Assembly (NCBI GenBank): GCA_002315205.1
Contig: DCGH01000105.1
Location: forward strand, 595 to 12,053
From: Erysipelotrichaceae bacterium UBA1783
Lineage (GTDB): Bacteria > Bacillota_I > Bacilli_A > Erysipelotrichales > Erysipelotrichaceae
Direction of reading: 5' to 3'
Length of the DNA stretch: 11,459 bases
Both the position numbers and the translations under genes were made by a program. Each line of letters starts with the position of its first letter. Positions within the stretch are counted from its first letter, which is position 1. Shown here piece after piece: positions 6,922-11,459 of this stretch. The notes beneath the pieces were generated by a model. It worked only from the letters and a program-made list of their open reading frames with translations. It was not told the DNA's origin and ran no database searches.

Positions 6922-8268
6922 ATGAGCAAATCAAGCACACAGTTTACCCAAGGGAATGTATGGAAGCAGATTTTAAGCTTTGTCTGGCCGATTATTCTTG
7001 CAAATTTATTCCATCAGGTTTACAGCTTAACCAATAGTGTCATTGTTGGTAATTATGTCAGCAAGGAAGCACTAAGTGCTGTCAGTGCCTGTAATGCTAT
7101 CTGTAATATTTATAGCTACATGTTTGCTGGTATTGCCACAGGAGCAGGTGTTGTTGTTGGTAATTGCTTTGGCAGTGGAGATAAGAAAAAGCTAAAGGAA
7201 GCAGTGGATAGCTGTTTTGTATTTGCGGTTGTTGGTGGCTTAATTCTGACAGCAGTTTCTGAATTAATTGTTCCAATGATGTTAAATATGACAAATGTGG
7301 GTGCCGATATTTATCCAATGGCCATGGCTTATTTAAGAGTCTATTTGTTGGGTAACGCTGCGGTGTTAACCTATCAGGTCAGCTTCTTTATTATGAGAAG
7401 CTTTGGGGATGCAAAGCATCCATTAGTTTATTTAATTATTTCCTGCTGCATTAATATCGTTTTAGGTGTTGTGTTTGTTAGAGTATTGCACCTTGGTGCT
7501 TATGCGACTGCTTTAGCATCTATTATCTCTCAATTTATTGTGGATATCTTCTGTGTCAGATTATTGATGAGAATGAAGCATGTGGTGGATTTTGATCTGA
7601 AGCATATGGATTTCAGATTTGACATGGTAAAAAGAGTATGCAGCTTGGGTATTCCGGCAGGTATTGGTAATATGCTAATTGCCTTTAGTGCAATGATGGT
7701 TCAATCCTATACCAACCAGTTCTCAAATGAAGCTATTGCGGGTATTGGCGCTGCGGATAAGATTGCTAATTTTGCCCAGATTCCATTAATTGGATTCTCT
7801 AGTGCAACGACCAATATGGTAGCGCAATGCTATGGGGCTAAGATGTATGATAGAGCTAAGGAAATTTTATTAAAGAGCTTGGTTTTAGTGGCTATTGTTG
7901 GTATTGTGACCTGCTCATTAATCTTTATCTTTGCTACTCCATTAATCAGTATGGTCAACCAGGATCCAGCAGTTGTCTCTCATGGTGTAGCAATGACAAG
8001 ATGTGTGGTATTCAGCTATGTATTCTTGGGCATTTCTCATACCTTACATGGTGCTTTTAGAGCTGCAGGTAATGTTACCTATCCAATGATTAATGGTATT
8101 TTGACTCAATGCTTAGCAAGATATATATTCGTTGTTATTGGTTTAAGTATTGTCTATGATATTCGAATCATTTACTTTGCTGGAGCAGTTGGCTTTAGCA
8201 GTGCTGGTATTGTCGCTATTATCTATTATTTATTCTTCCCTTGGCCAAAGAAGGCAAAGCTAAGATAA
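6922..8268 (+). CDS. MATE-family exporter in the uvrB-maf operon
   Basis: A 448-residue membrane protein with about 12 hydrophobic helices in two halves, typical of MATE exporters. Diagnostic stretches are GNVWKQILSFVWPIILANL near the N-terminus, the region SNSVIVGNYV-like (LTNSVIVGNYVSKEALSAVS), GAGVVVGNCFGSGDKKKLKEA in the loop after helix 2, and the matching second-half block near AGIGAADKIANFAQIP. The ATG at 6922 has AAAGGAG 4 nt upstream, and only 19 nt without any terminator separate it from maf, so it is the last gene of the NUDIX-uvrB-maf operon; a terminator follows at 8305-8334. The cargo is unknown. Known MATE proteins include DinF, which is tied to DNA-damage response in other bacteria, so export of toxic or damaged compounds is a fair guess but not shown here. 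Confidence 0.9.
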   Translation: MSKSSTQFTQGNVWKQILSFVWPIILANLFHQVYSLTNSVIVGNYVSKEALSAVSACNAICNIYSYMFAGIATGAGVVVGNCFGSGDKKKLKEAVDSCFVFAVVGGLILTAVSELIVPMMLNMTNVGADIYPMAMAYLRVYLLGNAAVLTYQVSFFIMRSFGDAKHPLVYLIISCCINIVLGVVFVRVLHLGAYATALASIISQFIVDIFCVRLLMRMKHVVDFDLKHMDFRFDMVKRVCSLGIPAGIGNMLIAFSAMMVQSYTNQFSNEAIAGIGAADKIANFAQIPLIGFSSATTNMVAQCYGAKMYDRAKEILLKSLVLVAIVGIVTCSLIFIFATPLISMVNQDPAVVSHGVAMTRCVVFSYVFLGISHTLHGAFRAAGNVTYPMINGILTQCLARYIFVVIGLSIVYDIRIIYFAGAVGFSSAGIVAIIYYLFFPWPKKAKLR

Positions 8269-8304
8269 GAATTGGAAAAAGATTTAGTTATATATGTAAT
8301 GTGG

Positions 8305-8334
8305 AAAAGAGATTAGAAAAACAATCTCTTTTTT
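8305..8334 (+). terminator. Intrinsic terminator of the NUDIX-uvrB-maf-MATE operon
   Basis: AAAAGAGATT (8305-8314) and AATCTCTTTT (8323-8332) form a perfect 10-bp stem with an 8-nt loop; the T run extends to 8334. It lies 36 nt after the MATE stop and only 4 nt before the -35 of the next promoter. Confidence 0.9.
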
Positions 8335-8337
8335 AAT

Positions 8338-8366
8338 TTGACTAATTACAATTAAAACAGTAAAAT
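8338..8366 (+). promoter_or_regulatory. Promoter of the AbiEi-like cassette
   Basis: TTGACT (8338-8343; 5 of 6 consensus) and TAAAAT (8361-8366; 5 of 6) are separated by exactly 17 nt, a good sigma-A promoter. Transcription would start near 8373, giving a leader of about 60 nt that holds the inverted repeat at 8381-8407. Confidence 0.75.
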
Positions 8367-8380
8367 ATAGTTAATTAAAA

Positions 8381-8407
8381 ATCCGTAAAATAAAGAATAA
8401 TACGGAT
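8381..8407. promoter_or_regulatory. Inverted repeat, candidate AbiEi operator
   Basis: ATCCGTA (8381-8387) and TACGGAT (8401-8407) are a perfect 7-bp inverted repeat with centres 20 bp apart, close to two helical turns. It lies just downstream of the promoter and before the antitoxin gene. Studied AbiEi antitoxins repress their own promoter by binding inverted repeats with an N-terminal winged helix, so this is a plausible operator; it could instead be a weak leader hairpin with a 13-nt loop. Confidence 0.5.
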
Positions 8408-8420
8408 AGAAACTATGAAA

Positions 8421-8426
8421 GAGGTG
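8421..8426 (+). promoter_or_regulatory. Ribosome-binding site supporting a TTG start
   Basis: GAGGTG lies 6 nt before the TTG at 8433. The next in-frame ATG is far inside the protein (codon 105), after the conserved N-terminal part, so TTG is the real start. Confidence 0.8.
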
Positions 8427-8432
8427 TTATAA

Positions 8433-8975
8433 TTGCTGTTTTCATATGAAGAATGCTTAAACAAATTTGGCAGTGATTATAGATTGAAGCAAGCAATTCA
8501 AGCTGGTGATTTGTATAAAATTGCTAAAGGGATTTATTCGGATAAGAAAGAAGTTACTGAAATTTCGATTGTTAATAAGAAATATCCAAAAGCAGTTTTT
8601 ACGTTGAATAGCGCCTTTTACTATCATGGTTTAACAGATACAATACCATCACAATACTATTTAGCTACCGACAAAGATGATTCAAAGATTAAGGATAAAA
8701 AAGTTAAACAGATTTTTGACAATAACAATAGCTTAAAGTTGGGGATGGAAACTATTGCTTATGAAGGAGAAGTATTAAAGATTTTCTCCAAAGAAAGAAT
8801 GCTAATTGAACTTATTAGAAATAAGAGTAAATTACCGTTTGATTATTATAAAGAAGTACTAAACAACTATCGAAAGATGATAAATGATCTAGATTTTGAG
8901 CAAGTTGAGGAGTATGCCGAGAAACTGCCAAAAACGAAATTAGTACTTCATGCTATTCAAACGGAGGTGTTTTAA
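8433..8975 (+). CDS. AbiEi-like type IV antitoxin / transcriptional regulator
   Basis: A 180-residue soluble protein matching the small Bacillota form of AbiEi antitoxins. The N-terminal 45 residues look like a winged helix (FSYEECLNKFGSDYRLKQAI, then GDLYKIAKGIYSD as wing), followed by YPKAVFTLNSAFYYHGLTD (51-69), the usual start of the antitoxin domain, KIFSKERMLIELIRNKSKLP (116-135), and a helical C-terminus ending AIQTEVF. Length and C-terminus look complete. In known systems AbiEi represses its own promoter and counters AbiEii, a nucleotidyltransferase toxin, in phage defence or plasmid stability. The start is TTG with GAGGTG 6 nt upstream. Its stop codon is directly followed by a 46-codon ORF instead of a toxin of the usual 250-300 residues. 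Gln codons are CAA 5 to CAG 1, and Lys AAA 16 to AAG 9, unlike uvrB, which suggests separate acquisition. It could act as a stand-alone regulator. Confidence 0.75.
   Translation: MLFSYEECLNKFGSDYRLKQAIQAGDLYKIAKGIYSDKKEVTEISIVNKKYPKAVFTLNSAFYYHGLTDTIPSQYYLATDKDDSKIKDKKVKQIFDNNNSLKLGMETIAYEGEVLKIFSKERMLIELIRNKSKLPFDYYKEVLNNYRKMINDLDFEQVEEYAEKLPKTKLVLHAIQTEVF
8963..8969 (+). promoter_or_regulatory. Ribosome-binding site of the 46-codon ORF
   Basis: GGAGGTG lies 6 nt before the TTG at 8976 and within the last codons of the antitoxin gene. The whole initiation region from GAGGTG to TTG (8964-8978) matches that of the antitoxin gene (8421-8435) in 14 of 15 bases, strong support that the small ORF is translated. 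Confidence 0.75.
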
Positions 8976-9116
8976 TTGGATATTAGCAAAGTATTAAAAG
9001 AAATGATTAATGAAGGAGAAACAGAGCAACAAGCCAGGTCATGGCTTGATGAAGATGTAGCAAATATTTTCAGCTCTATTTTAAGCTTCTTAAAAAGCAT
9101 GGATGAGAGTATATGA
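8976..9116 (+). CDS. 46-residue protein directly downstream of the AbiEi-like gene
   Basis: A short frame opens with TTG immediately after the antitoxin stop codon (0 nt gap) and ends with TGA at 9114-9116. It has a strong GGAGGTG site 6 nt upstream, is cotranscribed with the antitoxin gene and is followed by a terminator whose stem begins at the last base of its stop codon. The peptide starts MDISKVLKEMINEGETEQQA and continues with a Trp-containing helix (ARSWLDEDVANIF) and a short hydrophobic helix (SSILSFLKSM); it is acidic, probably all-helical, with no signal peptide. The beginning resembles the start of some AbiEii toxins (short helix with KEM, a Gly, then an AR-containing helix), by memory only. 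It could be a toxin remnant left by an internal deletion, an intact small partner of the antitoxin, or unrelated. No catalytic nucleotidyltransferase motif (GSxxD) is present. Confidence 0.6.
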   Translation: MDISKVLKEMINEGETEQQARSWLDEDVANIFSSILSFLKSMDESI

Positions 9117-9145
9117 AAGGTCAATTTATAAAATGACCTTTTTTT
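9116..9145 (+). terminator. Intrinsic terminator of the AbiEi-like cassette
   Basis: AAAGGTCA (9116-9123) pairs perfectly with TGACCTTT (9134-9141), an 8-bp stem with a 10-nt loop, and a run of seven T ends at 9145. The first stem base is the last base of the TGA stop of the 46-codon ORF. Confidence 0.9.
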
Positions 9146-9158
9146 GTGCTTCCGTTAG

Positions 9159-9167
9159 TGCTATATT
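9159..9167 (+). promoter_or_regulatory. Extended -10 promoter candidate for NAD+ synthetase
   Basis: TGCTATATT holds a TATATT -10 (9162-9167) with a TGn extension. The -35 position falls in the T tract of the preceding terminator and is weak. Transcription would start near 9174, giving a leader of about 19 nt, too short for a riboswitch. Confidence 0.45.
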
Positions 9168-9179
9168 ATTAACAAAAAA

Positions 9180-9185
9180 GAGGTG
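9180..9185 (+). promoter_or_regulatory. Ribosome-binding site that fixes the NAD+ synthetase start
   Basis: GAGGTG lies 7 nt before the ATG at 9193 but only 1 nt before the in-frame ATG at 9187, so the downstream ATG is the likely start. Confidence 0.75.
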
Positions 9186-9192
9186 AATGTGT

Positions 9193-11106
9193 ATGGAAAA
9201 TTACGTAAGAGCGTTTGCTTGTGTTCCAAATATTCAGGTAGGAAATGTACAGTTTAATGTGGCCGAAACAGTTAAAATGATCCAAGAAAATGATGGTGAT
9301 ATTTTAGTGTTCCCTGAGCTAGGTATTACGGGTTATACATGTGCTGATTTATTCTTTCAGAAGACTTTGATTCGTGATAGCTATTTAGCATTAGATCAGA
9401 TTAAAGAGGTATCTAAAGAAAAGGATAGTGTTATTGTTGTTGGTTTACCAATTGATATCAATAGTCATTTATATAACTGTGCTGCAGTTATTTATAAGGG
9501 AAAGCTATATGGTATTTCTGTTAAGACCTATTTACCAAATTATTCTGAGTTCTATGAACAGAGATGGTTTGATAGTGCAACCTCTTTACAGGTAAGTGAA
9601 TATAAGGGTGTGCCAATTGGTTCCAGCTTAATTTATGATATTAAAGGTTTAAAGCTTGGTATTGAAATCTGTGAGGATTTATGGGCACCAATTCCTGTGA
9701 GCTCTTTATTATGTGCTAAAGGTGCTGAGATCATTGTGAATCTGTCTGCTTCTAATGAAATTATTGGTAAAAGAAATTACAGAAAGCAGTTAGTTGTATC
9801 ACAGACAGCTGCTCAGTATTGTGGCTATGTTTATTGCTCTGCAGGCAGATGTGAATCAACTCAGGATTTAATTTTCTCAGGTCATTGCTTAATCTGTGAG
9901 AATGGTTCCACTCTTGCTGAAAGCAAAAATGAAATCAGCTCTGATTTTGTAATTGCATCTGATATTGATTTAGATCGTATCAGAGGAAGCAGATTAAAGA
10001 ATACAACCTATGATAAGTTCTGTGAAATCTTTAAGGATTATCCTTCTAAGACTGTCGAGGTTGCTGGTGAAGAAAATGAGTTTACTTCCGATGGCTCTTT
10101 AAGAGATATTTATAAGCTTCCATTTGTCCCAGCAAATAATAAGGATCGCTTCCAGCGCTGTGATTCTATTTTCCAGATGCAGGTAGCTGGCTTAAAGAAG
10201 CGTTTAGAGCATGTTAACTGTAAGCCTGTCATTGGTATTTCTGGTGGCTTGGATTCTACCTTAGCATTATTAGTTGCGGTAGAAGCAATCAGACAGCTTA
10301 ACAGAAGCACAAAGGATGTCATTGGTATTACAATGCCTTGCTTTGGAACAAGTGGCAGAACCTATAAAAACGCCTTAGATTTAATGGAAAAGCTAAATAT
10401 TACATCAGTTGAAATTGATATCAAGGAAGCTGTCAATTTACACTTTAGAGATATTGGTCAGGACCCTGAAAACCATGATTTGACTTATGAAAATAGCCAG
10501 GCAAGAGAAAGAACTCAGATTTTAATGGACTATGCTGGTAAAAGTGGTGGATTAGTTGTTGGCACAGGTGATTTATCTGAATTAGCTTTAGGCTGGTGTA
10601 CCTATAATGCTGATCAGATGAGTATGTATGGTGTGAATACCTCAATTCCTAAGACTTTAATTCGTTGGATGATTGAAACCATTTCTCAATTAGAGCAGTT
10701 TACGATTGCTAAGGATACATTAGAGGATATTTTAGATACTCCAATTTCTCCAGAGCTATTACCACCAGATGCTTCTGGTAAGATTGCTCAGATTACGGAG
10801 GATAAGGTAGGACCTTATGCATTACATGATTTCTTCCTATACTATATGTTGAGATTTGGCATGAGCCCAACAAAGATTTTCCATATGGCTGAAAGAGCAT
10901 TTAAGGATGATTTTGATGCAGCAACAATTCTAAAGTGGGAAAGAACCTTCTATTGGCGTTTCTTCTCTCAGCAGTTTAAGAGAAGCTGTATGCCAGATGC
11001 AGTCAAGGTTGGATCTATCTGCTTATCTCCTAGAGGAGATTGGCGTATGCCTTCAGATGCTACAGCAAGAATCTGGATTAATGAATTGGAGCAGATTGAA
11101 TTATAG
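9193..11106 (+). CDS. nadE: Glutamine-dependent NAD+ synthetase
   Basis: Makes NAD+ from deamido-NAD+, ATP and glutamine, the last step of NAD+ synthesis, in the cytoplasm. The 637-residue protein is the two-domain form. The N-terminal nitrilase-like glutaminase domain (about 5-270) shows the catalytic triad: E42 in VFPELGITGY, K111 in SVKTYLP and C160 in GIEICEDLW. The synthetase domain (about 320-637) has the ATP-pyrophosphatase P-loop ISGGLDST (349-356), the block GTGDLSELALGWCTYNADQMS (about 457-477) and a C-terminal region ending near SPRGDWRMP (612-620). Ammonia from the first domain is channelled to the second in this family. The start at 9193 is chosen over 9187 for ribosome-binding-site spacing. 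It appears to be a single-gene unit, between terminators at 9116-9145 and 11118-11144. Length is close to that of other bacterial glutamine-dependent enzymes and no key residue is missing. Confidence 0.95.
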   Translation: MENYVRAFACVPNIQVGNVQFNVAETVKMIQENDGDILVFPELGITGYTCADLFFQKTLIRDSYLALDQIKEVSKEKDSVIVVGLPIDINSHLYNCAAVIYKGKLYGISVKTYLPNYSEFYEQRWFDSATSLQVSEYKGVPIGSSLIYDIKGLKLGIEICEDLWAPIPVSSLLCAKGAEIIVNLSASNEIIGKRNYRKQLVVSQTAAQYCGYVYCSAGRCESTQDLIFSGHCLICENGSTLAESKNEISSDFVIASDIDLDRIRGSRLKNTTYDKFCEIFKDYPSKTVEVAGEENEFTSDGSLRDIYKLPFVPANNKDRFQRCDSIFQMQVAGLKKRLEHVNCKPVIGISGGLDSTLALLVAVEAIRQLNRSTKDVIGITMPCFGTSGRTYKNALDLMEKLNITSVEIDIKEAVNLHFRDIGQDPENHDLTYENSQARERTQILMDYAGKSGGLVVGTGDLSELALGWCTYNADQMSMYGVNTSIPKTLIRWMIETISQLEQFTIAKDTLEDILDTPISPELLPPDASGKIAQITEDKVGPYALHDFFLYYMLRFGMSPTKIFHMAERAFKDDFDAATILKWERTFYWRFFSQQFKRSCMPDAVKVGSICLSPRGDWRMPSDATARIWINELEQIEL

Positions 11107-11117
11107 AAGATAATGAA

Positions 11118-11144
11118 AAGGAGTAGCAATGGTTGCTGCTCCTT
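11118..11144 (+). terminator. Hairpin after nadE
   Basis: AAGGAGTAGCAA (11118-11129) pairs with TTGCTGCTCCTT (11133-11144) as a 12-bp stem with one G-U and a 3-nt loop, 11 nt after the nadE stop codon. The following CTATTGTT is only moderately T-rich, so termination may be partial or assisted. Confidence 0.65.
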
Positions 11145-11199
11145 CTATTGTTCCATATAACTTGAAAAGCATTTAATTATAGAGGTAGCTTGATTGATA

Positions 11200-11233
11200 T
11201 AAGAGGATACAACATAAATGCTATCCCCTCTTA
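11200..11233 (-). terminator. Imperfect hairpin downstream of the minus-strand partial gene
   Basis: TAAGAGGATA (11200-11209) can pair with TATCCCCTCTTA (11222-11233) with a two-base bulge and a 12-nt loop. It lies 22 nt after the stop codon of the minus-strand gene. On that strand it is followed by TATATCAATC, a poor U tract. It may be a weak terminator; the rest of the 149-nt gap between the two converging genes shows nothing else. Confidence 0.35.
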
Positions 11234-11255
11234 AAATATATTAATTCCGTTGATA

Positions 11256-11459
11256 TTAGTCTTTTAAACAACCAACAGGAATAACTTTTACACCTTGGTC
11301 TGTAGTATATGCCATAGATGCATTTGCACATATTATGATTAATGCCGATGGTTCGCGGTAAACTGGTAATGGATGTTCTTTATCTGCCAATGCTTTTTCA
11401 TTATGATCTTTTATTACTTTTTTGAATTTTAATAATGATTCTTCTGCCTGAGGAATTTT
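11256..11459 (-). CDS. C-terminal end of a probable AAA/DUF4143-type ATPase (partial)
   Basis: A minus-strand frame is open from the window edge to a TAA stop at 11258-11256 and gives the last 67 residues of a longer protein. It begins with a charged helix (KIPQAEESLLKFKKVIKDHN), then PLPVYREPSALIIICA, and ends with the block AYTTDQGVKVIPVGCLKD. A strand, then an aromatic-Thr turn, D-G-V, a valine-rich strand and a final GCLKD or close variant is how many bacterial ATP-binding proteins of the AAA_14/DUF4143 type end (in that family the C-terminal domain is nuclease-like). The assignment rests on this tail alone and is tentative; the P-loop, start codon and promoter lie beyond the window. It converges on nadE across 149 nt. 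Confidence 0.6.
   Translation of the reverse strand, partial: KIPQAEESLLKFKKVIKDHNEKALADKEHPLPVYREPSALIIICANASMAYTTDQGVKVIPVGCLKD

Noticed and set aside
2525..8268. The two MATE genes as a recent duplication
   Set aside because: The proteins share family layout but differ throughout, including their N-termini and loops; they look like distinct subfamily members.
8976..9145. A frameshifted full-length toxin after the antitoxin
   Set aside because: The other two forward frames hit stops within a few codons and a terminator follows directly; there is no further coding sequence to rejoin, so a simple frameshift does not explain the short ORF.
9117..9192. A riboswitch or attenuator controlling nadE
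   Set aside because: The space after the preceding terminator leaves a predicted leader of only about 19 nt, too short for a folded aptamer.
10110..10645. Two minus-strand frames inside nadE
   Set aside because: Both lie wholly within strongly conserved synthetase-domain sequence and show no independent signals.
1..11459. tRNA or rRNA genes, CRISPR repeats, insertion sequences, phage integrase or attachment-site repeats
   Set aside because: None was seen on reading both strands; intergenic gaps are short and filled by promoters and terminators.

Overview
The window is low-GC, A+T-rich DNA with strong Shine-Dalgarno sites, TTG and ATG starts, AGA as a common arginine codon and short T-tailed hairpin terminators. 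This fits a Bacillota (Firmicutes) chromosome, possibly a gut anaerobe of the Erysipelotrichia type; the lineage is an inference from overall style, not from a marker gene. No rRNA, tRNA, CRISPR array, insertion sequence or phage gene was seen.

Layout. (1) 1-1894: the 3' part of an NhaC-family membrane antiporter, followed 13 nt later by an acetamidase/formamidase-family enzyme, closed by a strong terminator. (2) 1911-3917, minus strand: a MATE-family exporter and a small P-loop kinase-like protein, ending at a hairpin that converges with unit 1. (3) 3919-8334, plus strand: a tight four-gene operon, NUDIX hydrolase - uvrB - maf - second MATE exporter (gaps of 4, 3 and 19 nt), with a promoter overlapping the divergent promoter of the first MATE gene and ending in a clear terminator. 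(4) 8338-9145: a compact self-contained cassette with its own promoter, an inverted-repeat operator candidate, an AbiEi-like antitoxin gene, a directly abutting 46-codon ORF and a terminator. (5) 9159-11144: glutamine-dependent NAD+ synthetase as a single-gene unit. (6) 11256-11459, minus strand: the C-terminal end of a further protein, probably an AAA/DUF4143-type ATPase, cut by the window edge.

How they work together. Unit 3 groups nucleotide-pool cleaning (NUDIX, Maf), nucleotide-excision repair (UvrB) and efflux (MATE), which looks like a damage or stress module, although no LexA/DinR box is visible. Unit 4 is the most accessory-looking part: its codon choice (CAA rather than CAG for Gln, AAA over AAG for Lys) differs from both flanking units, and where a full-length AbiEii nucleotidyltransferase toxin would be expected there is only a 46-residue ORF. 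That suggests an orphan or decayed type IV toxin-antitoxin locus, or possibly an AbiEi protein paired with a small partner. The remainder is ordinary core metabolism, transport and repair.
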